Notes: generated from the letters alone by a model not told the origin. A stretch of DNA of 64,000 nt from Sphagnum magellanicum (GCA_021904315.1 CM038920.1:4030001-4094000); one strand, 5' to 3'. Shown: positions 1 to 11,783, numbered from the stretch's first letter. Made by a program: numbers and translations.

Positions 1-1717
1 GACTGTGGATGGAGGGGATGGGGAGAAATCTCATATGCAGGAGCTTCATGTGTTGAGCGAGCATCTGCTGCTGATCATCTGGCAAGCTTTCTCTTTCCCA
101 TCAGTACATGTACCTTGTGTGCAGTTGAAAACATTCCATGTTGGGTTTGTGCAGTTTACTAATACACAGTACATAAATTGACAGAAGCAAATGTTGGTTA
201 AACTGTAAACATTCTTTTGTTGAATCCAAACTGAAAGTTTCAGACTGGAAGCTGCAGGTGCGCACATGGTTGGAGGAGTCATATCCAGGTACTAGCCCCT
301 GCATACTATCATATGAAATTGGTCAAAATGGCCTACAAGTCTATCCTCTGCATGATGAACAAGTGCCAGAAATTGTTAGACTGACTCCAATCGAGGTGAG
401 GTTAAGGATGGATGGGCTTTTTGAGCAGCGAGTGCATGCCATTAAATTTACAGAGGAGTTTGAAGCTCTGTATACCAATGGTCCTGCTGGTGGTGGTGGC
501 ATAAGGTACACAACTTTGCGCTCCATTTATCAGGCTCTGATGAAGTTGAAGCAACGGAAAATTGATTTCACTTTGCTTATGTGTATCCTTCTGCTGAGTA
601 TAGCTCATCACTTTCAAGGCAGTTTTTTGGTTTAATTTTTGTGCAGAACAGGACACAGCTCTGAAATCCAGCTCCACAAGTTCCTGGTAAAAGAACTCAT
701 TGGGCTCCTGTAGTTTGTATTTCCAACAATAGGACATAGGATTAACAGATTGTTGGTTTTGTGTAGTGGCTCCAACCTGCACTTTTCGACAGTGTTTGAT
801 CAAAGATTCTTCTAGTTTTCCACTTTCTTGTGATCAGTTGCTCGAGACATGTTTTGAAAGACTTTGCCTTGGCAATGATCTTGTAGGTACCAAGGGAGAA
901 TGTTCTGTGGCAGACACAGGTGCAATATGGTAACCAACATGGTGAAGAAAAACTCCAGTCATCATCACCTCGCTGGTCTGATGTCAACCAAATGAGTCTT
1001 GAAGGTGTGTGTCCAGTATGGCAACAACAAGCAATGGCTACAATCTCCCTGTTCTGTTGTGAATGGAACAACCCTCAAAAGCATGGATTATTATTAATAT
1101 GTATTTTCTGATTGTAGAACCTCCTGTTGGCTTCTTCTATTGCACCAACAACCTTGCTTTCAACATTCTCTTCAACAAGTGTTTTATGGGAGTGGTATTA
1201 ACTGTAAACTTTTTTGGATCCAGATAAGGCAGTGGTTGGTTTGAGTAGTACCACTAGGATGACAACCATGCAACCAGCTCCAGCAGGGGTGAAGCTTCCC
1301 CTCTACCTTGTGGCGCATGGAAGAACAGGTGACAAGGGAGATCTGATCAATATGAGCATCATCCCTCACTGTCCATTGGACCTGGACCGGTTATGCCAGA
1401 TCATTACCCCCACGTGGGTACAAAAGGTGATGGAGCATTTATTTCCAAGTCATAGAGGGGATAGTCTGCAGGATCTCCACCATCATGAAACTGCAAACAT
1501 CAATAGGCTTGCAGTTGAGAAAGGATGGAAGCCTCTGAAGGTGGACGATGGGGGTAAAACACCAGTGGATGTATATGAGGTGCCAGGAGTGAAAGCTCTG
1601 AACATTGTGGTGAGAAATGTGTTGGATGGAGGGGTGACTTGTTCTCGCAGGCTTGATAGGCATGGGAAATCCTTGTCTGATCTTTTCCTTAGTCAATTCA
1701 TCACCCTACCCCCTTGA
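1..1717 (+). CDS. AtuA-like (DUF1446) protein, 3' part, five exons; 5' end outside window
   Basis: Exons: 1-81, 258-505, 647-686, 887-1004, 1224-1717 (stop TGA at 1715-1717); 326 residues are present. The protein matches plant homologues of bacterial AtuA (acyclic terpene utilisation), whose role in plants is not settled. Exon 1 encodes DCGWRGWGEISYAG, exon 2 starts VRTWLEESYPG and includes LTPIEVRLRMDGLFE and the glycine run NGPAGGGGI. The last exon carries the small C-terminal AtuA-like ferredoxin-fold domain (LYLVAHGRTGDKGDLINMSI, then VVRNVLDGGVTCSRRLDRHG). All joins keep frame. The first intron (82-257) has a GC donor (ctg|gcaagc); the others are GT-AG. About half the usual plant length (my estimate, about 640 residues) is expected to the left of the window. 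Family call strong; function in plants unknown. Confidence 0.88.
82..257 (+). other. GC-AG intron in the AtuA-like gene
   Basis: The exon ends ...gatcatctg and the intron begins gcaagc, a GC donor with otherwise normal consensus. The acceptor is gctgcag at 251-257. Joining here gives L|VRTWLEESYPG, as in other plant family members, and no GT nearby gives the same frame. Confidence 0.7.
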
Positions 1718-1949
1718 TTGCCTTTTTAGCCATTGCTATTGAATAAAGGAGAATCTGCATGACATCCTCTAGGGTTTCAACTTATCTCCTCTTTTATTGC
1801 CAGCCTTCTCTCAGGAATGAAAGCCAACCAAGCTTTTGAAGAGACACAATTGATCTTCACCAATCCCATGCCCGCACCTCCCAACAGAGGCATTATGCTT
1901 TTCTACAACTTCCACAAGCAAAGATCCATGAGTGTGCAACGGTGAATGT

Positions 1950-3967
1950 CACAGATGAATTGGATATTTTTGGACATCACCTTCACTCACGTTGTGGTCA
2001 TAGGACTCAATGTTGTCTGTGTAAGAAAGACTGAAGATAGTGTTGTCTACTGCCACAATCAAAGAAGAAGTACAGGACACTGTGATTAAGCCAGACTCAT
2101 CACCACTCTTGGCTGCCAAATGCACCTGCCTCTGCAAAACCAAACCAAGCTTGGACATCAGCAAGGATTTGGTGACACAGACATCACTGGAAAATGCAGG
2201 AATTGGCTACAGAGCAGTTCTGCAGCACCAGATTGTACCTGGCACAGCCCCCAATTGCTAATGTCTACTAGTTTTGAATCATCTACATGGTTTGATTGTC
2301 CATAGAGAAGGCCAAAATCCATACTAGCATCATGTCTGGAAATTGCAGGCACTCTCCACTATAGGAAGGTAAATTTCAGACTAGAGTGCTTGAGGAACCA
2401 CTTTTGAAATTGGGCCCACAATCACATGAGACAAGCTGTGCATGTAAGCACCCACATATGGATGGATGTGCTTAACAGTGCCCAGTTCCACAATTGTATT
2501 GGCATGTATGTGTTGGCCAAGCTCTGCACAAAACCTCCTGTTCTGTCCTACTAGAGGTGCCACCCTGCTCTTTCCCCCTATCTTCTCCCCTGTTGCTGCT
2601 GCACAATCCCTCCCTCATGCCCCTCCTTCAATCATCTTCTCCTTGTCAGAGCAAACAGTTTCAAGTACATGATGTGGGTATCTTCAAACTCAACAGCTAG
2701 AGGCAGCTGCTGTGCATGGACATGGAGCTTCCATCACAGCAAAGAAAGGTTCCCAAAGAGGAGAAGGAAATCAAACAGGCACAAGTTCTGGTAGAAACAT
2801 GCAAAGCAAAGGAAAGATTTGTGGCATAGAAAGCTTCCGGACTTGCATGAAAAATTGCAACGAGCTCTTTCTGGCTGTTTGCATTTTCAGGATCTTTATC
2901 TTCTTCAGGGAATGTGTAGTTTCAACACACTTGCAAAACCTTCCTTAGTCTCTTCTCTCACAATCATCAGGCATCTTTCTAAGAATTGACCACACAGCCA
3001 ATAAACAGCAAACACAGCAGAACCTTCAGCCTCATTGCATTTATGAACAAAAACAATCAGAAGCTCCAATAGTTGTGCTTTCTTCTTGCCAGTTTGACAA
3101 GAAAAGACATCAGAGATACACGCAACAAGTAGAAAAGTGATAGAACCAAGAATGCAGAACATTTACTCTTCTGGTGACAGGACCTCTACAGTAACATCTA
3201 CCTACAAGGAGTCCTGCAGCCAACTTTTCCAGAGTAGGTGGTGAGCACCTGATGAGATCTTGAGATCTCAACCTTGTGCAGAGATTGTTGCCTGTTAGCA
3301 GATCATCAACCATGTCAAAAGAGTTTTCATACAAAATTATGAACATCATCTGTGTGCAGGCATACATGGGTGTGTGCACAATCCAAACCTGGTGTGCTGG
3401 CAGCTGTGGTATCCTCTCTCCTTCACAAGGATGGCAGCAAAATCATGCAAATCACATAACAGCTGGACAATCCTCTCCCCTTCACAAGGACGGCAGCAGA
3501 AAAATCATGCAAATCACACAACAGCAGGATGATCTTCTCTCATTAAAAGGATGGCAGCACAATCATGCAAATCACACAATATAATGACAACCCTCTCTCC
3601 TTATTTGCAAGGATGGCAGCAGAAAAATCATGCAAGTCACACAACAGCAGAATGACGCTGTGGCACTCTAGTTCCTGATTCCTCATCAGGGGTCATGAGG
3701 TACAGCAACAACAAGATGCAATAAACTTGCATTGTCTTTTACAAGTTTTTGTCTCTTCGCATTTGAAGAGATGCCTCACACATGTGCACACACATCTCTG
3801 TTTCAGAGTTGCAATCTCTCTCTCACAGCAGTCAACAAATGTAAGAAACACATTGTAAGCAATTCCACAGGATCTTGCAAAGCAGTTTGATAATCTTGAT
3901 CATAAAGCAGAGAAATTGGAGCAAGTAGGGTTTCAAACTGGCAGCGCAATCTTCCCCCTTGGTGCAT
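1950..3967 (-). CDS. Candidate unnamed multi-exon gene or gene remnant (coding-like blocks)
   Basis: No family recognised. Several minus-strand stretches have protein-like composition and follow one another in 5' to 3' order. They are: 3967-3803 (ATG at 3967, MHQGGRLRCQFETLLAPISL...); 3349-3202 (acceptor cacag, donor gtag|gtagat, 49 codons, MMFIILYENSFDMVDDLL...); about 3087-2905 (KKAQLLELLIVFVHKCNEAE...); about 2905-2740; about 2704-2640 (QLPLAVEFEDTHIMYLKLF); 2563-2381; about 2352-2236; and about 2200-1960. Upstream of the first block lie a (GA)n tract (4007-4024) and a telo-box (4035-4050), both common near plant transcription starts. I could not join the blocks into one open frame: one boundary, near 2640, lacks a usable donor. 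It could be a real gene with exons I misplaced, a pseudogene, or chance. Confidence 0.33.
3411..3656. repeat. Minisatellite, four copies of about 60-66 bp
   Basis: Four head-to-tail copies begin near 3411, 3471, 3533 and 3591. Each holds a CTCTCTCCTTCACAAGGA-like start, then ggatggcagca and aatcatgcaaatcaca. Copies differ by small indels and substitutions. Confidence 0.85.
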
Positions 3968-4006
3968 CTTACACTCTTTCAACTTGCTTCGTTTGGTATT
4001 GCGTTG

Positions 4007-4050
4007 ACAGAGAGAGAGAGAGAGATGTGTTCTCAAACCCTAAACCCTAA
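4007..4050. promoter_or_regulatory. (GA)n tract followed by telo-box
   Basis: A run of about nine GA units (4007-4024) is followed by aaaccctaaaccctaa (4035-4050), two overlapping telo-box motifs. In plants these often lie in promoters or 5' leaders. Its best candidate target is the unnamed minus-strand locus to its left, since RPS17 starts more than 800 bases away. Confidence 0.4.
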
Positions 4051-4402
4051 TACTACTGCTACATGCCAAACGACAAGAGCGCCGATCAAGAATGCAAAAC
4101 AGCACAGTAGTGCACCAACAAGGAAACAAACTCATTGCAAGAGGAATATGGCGGGCACCTCAGGAGGAGGGTAAGTAGATTCACGAACTGGAAATCTCAG
4201 CAACAAGGAAACAATGTAGAATCTGAAAGAAAAATCCTAAAGCTCCTGTGTCTGTGAGTTTGTAACCGTTGGAAGACAAACCTCTGTTTTCTTCCTGTGC
4301 TAGCTACAATCGAGCGACTTAGCTCTCTTCTAGCAACAACGTACAAGAGAAAGCGACGGCTTGGCTTGGCTTGACGATGATGATGATGATGCAGAAGAGT
4401 TC

Positions 4403-4873
4403 CTAAGCAGAGGCAGCTGGTTCAAAGGAAGGCAACGCAGGAGCAGGCAATTGAGTAGAAGGAGTTCGTCCAGTCTTCACTTCCGCGACAACGAACGACT
4501 TGCTCTTGCTCACAGGAGCGCACTTGACTACTGTCACTATATCCCCCACCTTACATGTGTTGTCTGGGTCGTGCACATGGTACTTCTTGCTGGTCTTGAT
4601 GCGTTTTTTGTACTTTTTGTGCGGCGCAATCCTTGTCACCTCTACTGCAATTGTCTTGTCGTTGGAGGCGCAAACCACTTTCCCTTGAATCTTCTTCATT
4701 GCTCGGATTTGAAGTGGCGGCAGCGGGGGGGAAGCCACGACCAGTGAAGGAGGAGCTCCTCTGGAGACGAGCAATCTGGCGGAGCCATTGAAGGAAGAAG
4801 AAGAAGCAGACGCGAGGCTGAGGCGGTTTGTAGCCGCTGTGAGAGACGAAAGCAGTGCAGATGATGATCCCAT
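4403..4873 (-). CDS. RPS17: Plastid 30S ribosomal protein S17, nuclear-encoded
   Basis: Intronless, 156 residues. It is a primary rRNA-binding protein of the chloroplast small ribosomal subunit. Residues 1 to about 57 are rich in Ser and Ala with few acidic residues, typical of a chloroplast transit peptide. The S17 OB-fold core follows (MKKIQGKVVCASNDKTIAV, then KYKKRIKTSKKYHVHD) with the family signature GDIVTVVKCAPVSKSKSF. A short Pro/Ala tail follows. The start is the first ATG of the frame, at 4873. A (GAT)n microsatellite sits just after the stop at about 4374-4391. The gene is divergent from the DUF538 gene, with 486 bases between start codons. Family and location calls are strong. Confidence 0.95.
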   Translation of the reverse strand: MGSSSALLSSLTAATNRLSLASASSSSFNGSARLLVSRGAPPSLVVASPPLPPLQIRAMKKIQGKVVCASNDKTIAVEVTRIAPHKKYKKRIKTSKKYHVHDPDNTCKVGDIVTVVKCAPVSKSKSFVVAEVKTGRTPSTQLPAPALPSFEPAASA

Positions 4874-5359
4874 TGTGCTCTCGCCCTCGTAAGAGAAAGA
4901 TTTGCACTGCGTCTGTTGTTCTTGTGTGTCCGTTAACGTGCTTGCGTTCTGTACTTGTTTCTTCTTGCGATCTCGTGCGTGGCTGATTGTCTGTGTGTCT
5001 TCCTTCCTTGCGGATAAGGAAGTTGCAGACCAATCCGCATCTACAGTGATGAGGTCATCCTCCGCGCGACCGTGCCGTTGATTCTAGGGTTTGGCGCTCT
5101 TCACTATTTTCTCTCTCTCTCTCCGTGTCTGTCTTCCACGGGTTTCTCGCGAGTTCGAAGTTTCGATCATTTTTCGCTCGCGAAATCGATCAGTAATCGT
5201 CGGGAAGTTGCTTCTCAGGTTTTTTGTAGTTGCAAAGAGGATTTTTTTGGAATTTTTCCCGATGGTTTTTGGTGGGATATTGGGGGTGTTGTGTGTTGTC
5301 GGTTTTGTAGTTGTTGTTTGAACTTGCCAGGGGGGGGAGAAGAAGAACAAGAAGAAGCA
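4874..5359. promoter_or_regulatory. Shared divergent promoter region, RPS17 / DUF538
   Basis: The 486 bases between the two start codons must hold both promoters and both 5' leaders. The stretch is richer in CpG than the flanking intergenic DNA and includes a CT-rich tract (5107-5124). I see no clear TATA box. Bidirectional use is inferred from the head-to-head layout only. Confidence 0.5.
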
Positions 5360-5806
5360 ATGGCGATGGTGATGGCAGGGAAGGAGGAAGCGCGGGTAGA
5401 GAAGGGATCGGAGTCATTAGAGGAAGCGATCAAGCTGATCGAGGAGTTTCGATTGCCGGGAGGTTTGCTGCCGTTGGAGAATGTGGTGGAGTGCGGCTAC
5501 TACATAAAGGAGAGTGGATACGTGTGGATAACGCAGAAGAAGGCAATATAGCACACATTCAAGAAGATCTCCAAGCAAGTGAGCTATGGCGAGAATATCA
5601 CGGCCTACTTGGAGAAGGGACGGTTGAAGAAGTTGACAGGAGTTAAGGCCAAGGAGTTTTTGCTCTGGGTATCCATCGTCGACATCGCACTGGAGAATCC
5701 GGACGCCGAATCCACGGGAAAAGAGGAAGATGCCAAGATCCACTTCAAGAGCTTCGCCGGCATTGGCAAGACCTTCCCCCTCAAGGCATTCGCAAGAGGA
5801 GAATGA
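5360..5806 (+). pseudogene. DUF538 family gene interrupted by an in-frame TAG
   Basis: One exon, 148 codons including the break. DUF538 proteins are small plant proteins of uncertain role, some reported to bind chlorophyll or lipids. The start is the ATG at 5360 in good context (gcaATGG). The family pattern is clear on both sides of the break: GLLPLENVVECGYYIKESGY and VWITQKKAI before it, then HTFKKISKQVSYGENITAYL, KGRLKKLTGVKAKEFLLWVS and the C-terminal FAGIGKTFPLKAF after it. A TAG at 5549-5551 (codon 64) replaces a residue in the linker that is usually charged in homologues. Frame is intact everywhere else and no frameshift exists. Options: recent single-base loss of function, a sequencing error, or stop-codon readthrough. 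The following codons CAC ACA do not match the TAG-CAR-YYA leaky context. Confidence 0.8.
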
Positions 5807-5994
5807 GAGTTCTGAATATTCTTGCCCCCCCTGACTCTGGAGTTTTTCTATCATCAGCAGTTTTGTTGCAATTTTTGCCACAATTAGAACATCTTTTTGG
5901 TTGCAATTTTTTTTGGGGGTTCTTCAGCTCACGGGAAGTGACCACCTGCTCTCACATTTCCCTCTCATTTCAACCCATGAAGTTCCTGACAGTA

Positions 5995-6014
5995 GTAGTA
6001 GTAGTAGTAGTAGA
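5995..6014. repeat. (GTA)n microsatellite in DUF538 3' region
   Basis: About seven GTA units, roughly 190 bases after the DUF538 stop codon. Confidence 0.85.
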
Positions 6015-8150
6015 TGGATATTTAACCATACAGAAAAAGAAAACTGGTAGAAATAGGACCATCCATTGATCGATCCATCATTGCTGCAGTCTCTGTTTTC
6101 TGAGGGATTTTTTTTGTAGTCCAACATTTGAGCTCTGTGTCAATGTTTCTAACATGTGTTCACTTTCTTCTTGCAAGCTCATTCCTTCAAGTTCCTCTCA
6201 TTTCTTGGAGAGTCTAGGACTTGGGTGGGTGAGGGGATGTATGCAGAATCAATTGCTGGTTCTTTGAGTTCTGTCAATGTCAACCTATTGTATGTGGGAT
6301 GGTGGGTGTTCTTCTTCTGGATCTAGATTTGTCTTCTGGATGTTGATTCTCTGCTTGATACAATCTTCTGCAATGCTTGTTTCTGGTGGTGATGTGCAAT
6401 GAAGTGAAGGACCAAAGAGCTGAAGTGTTTTTGTTTTTGTAGAGTATGGATTATGTGCATTTTCGACTAACAACAAGAAGTTCCCTTTGTTCTGGACTCA
6501 CAGACTGCCCTTGATTTCCAGGTATCATAACCAAATTCTTCCTGTAATTCCTGTAGAGTCCCCAGTATCCATTACAAGCTCCAGCTCTTTGCCTTCTCGA
6601 CCAGATCTACTCTGGACAATTATGAAGCTTTGGACTCTCATAACTGATTCCATAACTGTATGAATCTCTTCCATCCTGCAAGATGGGTAGTGTGGAGACA
6701 GGATCACTGGATCTTGTGAAATTGTCGATTTTCAATTTCTGGTTTTTCCACACTTACAACTGCTAATCTGAAGGCTGCCTTCACCAGAATAGAATCTCTC
6801 CATCTGTGACTGACAATTGTAGTAGCAGATCTAGCACTTGTACACATGGAAATAAATGTGGGAAAAGTGATTGCAAATTATGTAATTGTATTTTCCATAG
6901 TTGCTGTATTGCAAGGTTCACATTCTTTTTCTCTTTTCTTAGGAATTTGAAAGTCAAAATGTTCCTGGCAGATTGGGTGTGACAACAGCTCCAGTCTTTG
7001 TGAGATGCAAAATGTTCTGAAAGATCATGAGCAGTGGCAATTGAAAAACACTGAACATTTTTTTGCCATTCTCATTTCTCTTTAGGGAAGTGAAGATAGC
7101 AGTTCTCTAACAATTCTTTTTTTCTGTTTTCATTTTTCTCTAGGGAAGTGATGATGGTAGCTCCTCACCACCCTGTTTACTTCTGGGATCCTTCTCTGGA
7201 TTTAGACTGTTCTTGTGTGGGTGAATCCATCTCTTTGCTTTCAAGTTTTTGCAAGTCTTCTGCTTTTACATGTCTTCATTTTCTAAGCAACCCCTACTAT
7301 CAAGGGGATGTAAATCATGGATCGTTGCAACACTGCTAAGGTTTTCTCTCTGGTCTTTCAGCTCTTTTTGTGGCTTTCTATCTTTTATCTTGTGACCACA
7401 ACCCATGGAAATCCATTCTCCTATACTCTCTGCTTAGCCTCTCCTGTAAACACCTCCTAAGTATCAGAATCCCTTTTACAATCCCATACTATGCTTTCTG
7501 GCTTTCATGAAGGTTGCACTGATTTTTCACTGCAAAAGCCTATGGACGAGCATTACTGAAATGGTACTTGCACTCAGCTCTTGCCTTGCGCACCCTTATT
7601 TTGGTAATGCCCCCACCCTCAGGCTTTATGCTACATGTATTAAGCACTAGGAGAGAATAGTTCATGCAGATGGTGTGCAGAGCAAACATGCAATGGTGGT
7701 GAGTGCAGGGCACAGACTGTGCATCCGTGACATTATGTCACTTACAAAATCTGCTTGGTGTCTATTCCAGATTATGACAATAATGTAAAGTTGTAACCCA
7801 CATATGCATGTGGTACAAAGCAAACATGCAATTGATTCAAAGAGGGAGACTACCCATCATCAGCAATATAATCCCTTCATAAGTTTTACAGCTTTTTGTT
7901 TTTGTAGCAAATTACAAGTGATAAATCTGCATCATTGGATCCATCTCAGAAGGATATATACTATATGGTTGTGACTCTTTGAGTAATTGGCAGCCCTTGA
8001 AAGTAGTTTTAGCTCAGAGTAGAAATGACAAGAAAAGCATCCAATGAATGGCAGCAACAAGGGAGTATGGGCACTTGGACATGGGCATTTGGGCTTGGCA
8101 CTAATGGAATTGGACATTGTATAATTCCAGTGATGAGTAATTGGAACCAG
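6015..8150. other. Intergenic stretch without a recognisable gene
   Basis: AT-rich DNA with only short frames on either strand and no protein family I recognise. Some T-rich stretches with ...tctctttagggaagtga (about 7080 and 7140) form a short imperfect direct repeat. Part of it may be the 3' UTR of the DUF538 transcript. Confidence 0.6.
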
Positions 8151-8251
8151 TATATGGGGGATTTTTGGAATCCTTTGTATAGTCGTCCATGGACCATTCC
8201 AAAGACAATTTCAGAAATAATTGCTTCATTTTCAAGCCTAACTATTTCATT
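8151..8251. repeat. Dispersed repeat R2, copy 1
   Basis: The segment starting tatatgggggatttttggaa and containing ccatggaccattcca is similar to 17713-17806. It ends in a run of ttcatttt...aagcctaactatttcatt. About 100 bp, diverged. Origin unknown, probably part of an old transposon. Confidence 0.6.
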
Positions 8252-8920
8252 TCTTTCTTAATACGAAGAAAAACCTTGTAAATAAGAATCAAGGATGGGA
8301 ACCCATCCATCAATAATACAACACAAATGAGAAAACAAGTAGACACAAACCAAAAAATAAATAAAAATCAAACAATCAACAAAAATCACATAAAGACCTT
8401 ATGCAAAGAAGACTCATGGCTATGAAATGACAATCAACAATAACAAAACAAACCCGAGACGAAAGATCTATCATTTACCACAAATTGGCTAGTGATGGAG
8501 GTGCACTAACTATGATGTGTAGAAGAGATGAAGAACCTTGACCAAATGTAGCAACCCATTGAAGAATCATTATGGCTTGTGCACATTGTAGGGCTATGGA
8601 CATGTGCTGTTAATAGTAAGAAACATATATCGAGGGGACTAAAAAAGATTGATGATGACGTGTGATAGTGATTTGTGCATAAGTGGTCAAAAATGAATCA
8701 AAATGAGAATGAAGACACCCATATGTTTCAATAGCAAGGGGAATGAAATCATCGCCTAATGTCTGTTCAACATATGATCATGTTTTCTCCTGAGTAGCCA
8801 TCATTGTTGCATATGTTGTCATCGTTAATGTTCGTTGCACCATATATGTGCGAGTCGAATTAGCAATGACAACCTCCATCAAGGTCCAAAAGTTGTTTCT
8901 AATGATAAGGATATCCAATC

Positions 8921-9739
8921 TGTCGCAACCCCACTTTGGGCAAAGTGCAAGAATGCAATTCCCACTCCCAAAAGTGGGAGACTTGGAGTCCTCCGGGACT
9001 CCTGAAAATTCAGAAGACGATTTGAGGGGTCAAATCTCCTTGCATTGGTGCGCTTTTTATGTCATTGAAAAGATCTTGAAGTGTAGATGTCCAAAATGGC
9101 CTCGCATGAGCCATTTGGATATCTGCAGCTCAAGTTATGGGCAAAAGAAGGGCCGAGAGTCAAATTGTCAGTTTGACTCCGACCACTAAAAGTCAAGAAT
9201 CGACCTCTTCCTGACGTCGCCTCAAGGAGTGCGACAAGGCGTTGGAAAGCTCTTGACGAAAGCTACAACTTTGGTTCAAACCTTATCCCGATCCGAATTT
9301 GGGGCGAGGAGCTATGATCGTCCAAAGTCCCGGGACTTCAACCCGGGATAGTTTCGGGACTCCAACTTGGGAGTCCCGAAAAAAAGAGCCATTTGGATGT
9401 AGCCTCGGCGGAGAGCTGCAGAGAATACTATATGGGGGAAGGTGGTGGCTTCCCCCAAATCCGGAACATGGTGAGTCTTGTGTGTAAAAGTGCCCGTGGC
9501 TTGTCCCAACACCCAAGGGTGTTCCCGAATGCGAACTAACCCTCTTGTGGTTGGTTTTGGATGCAGATTCAAGCTTGATCGTCTAGTCCATCTTCTTAGT
9601 CTAATCCCGGGACTTCTAGCACACCCGTCTACCCCCTTTTAATGTTGGAAGTCGGGAGCGCCCTTCAAGTCCCAACTTTCCGCAATTTCACATAGTTGGA
9701 CCCTCAAGTGAGTTCAACCCGGGACTTGGGAGTGCGTCA
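8921..9739. mobile_element. Solo LTR, copy 1 (819 bp), with 5-bp target duplication
   Basis: Begins TGTCGCAACCCC and ends GTGCGTCA, so it has TG...CA termini. It is flanked by CAATC on both sides (8916-8920 and 9740-9744), a 5-bp target site duplication typical of LTR retrotransposons. A second diverged copy lies at 11784-12588. Both contain an identical core agaatactatatgggggaag (here about 9421-9441) with a TATA-like element, likely the LTR promoter. No gag or pol coding lies between the copies, so both are solo LTRs left by recombination. Family (Copia or Gypsy) cannot be told from the LTR alone. Confidence 0.88.
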
Positions 9740-9744
9740 CAATC

Positions 9745-11778
9745 ATTATCGAGTGTAATGAGAAAAAAGGTGGGAGACCTCCCTTTGAACATGTGCTCCA
9801 CTCTCCAAAACAATAATTGTGATAGTATCCCAAAGTGTATCATGGGTCGATGAACATTTGCTCCTATAGGGGCACTAAGAAAATGGGTACCTAAATCATT
9901 AATGATATGACCACATTAACACCATGAAAGATGGGCAACTGTAGGATGTGACAAGCCAAGACGAATACGTATTGTTGCAAGGAAATGGGCTGAAGATAAA
10001 TGAAATGCAAGTGTGGTAAAATGAACCAATAACCAAGCACCTACCTTTAGACACACACATGAGTGGAAACATGTTCACATGAATTTAAAGGAATGTTTAT
10101 TAAAAGTAAGGCAAACTTTTGTTTGGTAGGCGATTCACCAAAGAAGCCTACAATTGGGGATAAGATTGAACCAATAGGCTTTCAAAGGTGGGACTTGAAA
10201 ATGGACAACTTGGGGTAACAGGGTTCAGGTATCTTGTAGTGCCATCTGGAATGAAGAAGTGTTAATCTCAACATGTGTTACTACATGCAAAAGAATAAAA
10301 TGATCATTTTGTTGAAAACAAATAACAAGTGTAGGAAAAATCAATGCCCAACATTTTAAAAATGTAGGGGCAATAATCTAAACTACAAAAAGGAACGTGA
10401 ACCCGCCCAAAGAAACAAAAAAATGGCTTAACAATGAGCTAGGTGATCGATAGAACCACCAAAAGATCTTACACTAAGTAATTTTTCCAATGTAATTATG
10501 GTATGAGTATTGAACTTCACATAATGTTGCAAAATATTTGGAGATGGAAACATTATATGAAGTAAGTAACCAAGGTGTTGGGCATAACACAATGAGAGCA
10601 TTGTAAAAACTACCTAAGCATCTACAAACATAGGGAGATTAAATATTGTTTCAAGATCTTCATGAAAAGCCTTACCCACAAATGATTTAACGAATGATCT
10701 AGATTGCACTAGTGTGCCCAAAATACAAAAACTCAAATCAAAAATAAAAAATCCAAGAGAAAGTGATATAGAATGGTCCAACCTTGTGGAGACCCAACTA
10801 CACAGTTCGTTGGCTACATTAAAAACATTAATGTTGAAAAATTATACTGTAATCATAAAAAAACAAGAACCACATCTGATGCAAGAGCTATTACATGTGT
10901 ATCATCCACCAACAAAAGGAAAACACAAGTAGGGTGGGTGATTAATGTAAAACAAAGAATGTGAAAGTGAGTTAGAGCAAACAATGATCCTCCCAATGGG
11001 TCCCCCCTATTGTGTACTTGATTTTGATGAATGACTATGAGATCTCCATGTCGAAAAGCTTAAGAAAAATATTGTGGGGATGGGTGTGCATAAAATCGTT
11101 AAATGGATGGAAAAATATGATTTAGAAAATCGAGTGAAGACTGTAACTTTTGAAAAATGGTTAACCGTGACACCAAATTGAAGGTGTTATAGACATCCAC
11201 TTATAACATCACCTAATATGGGTGTAAATCTAACATCATTTGAATGCCATGAACCATTGTTTCACATCTATTATGAATCATTACACCAAACTAATGAGGA
11301 TTAAAATGTTCCTCAAGAGTATCCCTAAACTAAATAACCAATGTGTGAACAATTAGGTAATAAGTCACCTCAATGATCACAATGGGATGTATGCCTCCAA
11401 ATTCTTTTTTCAATGTTAGGAGTCAAGATGTAAAAAGTAAACACGATATTAAAGTTGGAACTTGACTTCGAGCAATGTGCCCACATACTTCAAAAAAGAG
11501 GTCGAAGCCACTCATAAAATCATCTGGGACGAAACAATCTTGTAAAAACTTATAAACCATATTTGAAAGGCCACTTGAACAAAAACACGGTGAAAAAACC
11601 AAGGTAAAATAAATGCCTTCCGATTTAATGTAACATCCATTTTAAGATGGAAATCATCAATGAAAGGAAGGATATCAACCTTAGCAAGTGAATGGAAAAG
11701 GTGAAGGATTTTTGTGGTTTTACCAAATGGGGCTGCAAGTGTGCTTGGAACTAATGCATGTACTATTCAAGCATACTC
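9745..11778. other. Intergenic DNA between the two solo LTRs, no gene seen
   Basis: AT-rich, with frames below about 75 codons only. No gag, protease, reverse transcriptase or integrase motif is visible, so the flanking LTRs are not the ends of one full element. Confidence 0.65.
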
Positions 11779-11783
11779 CCTTA

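Noticed and set aside
3411-3656. Repeat-spacer pattern resembling a CRISPR array
   Set aside because: The units are contiguous tandem copies without unique spacers, and the genome is eukaryotic.
4361-4747. Plus-strand 128-codon ORF opposite RPS17
   Set aside because: It is the antisense shadow of the S17 coding exon; the minus strand has the family signature.
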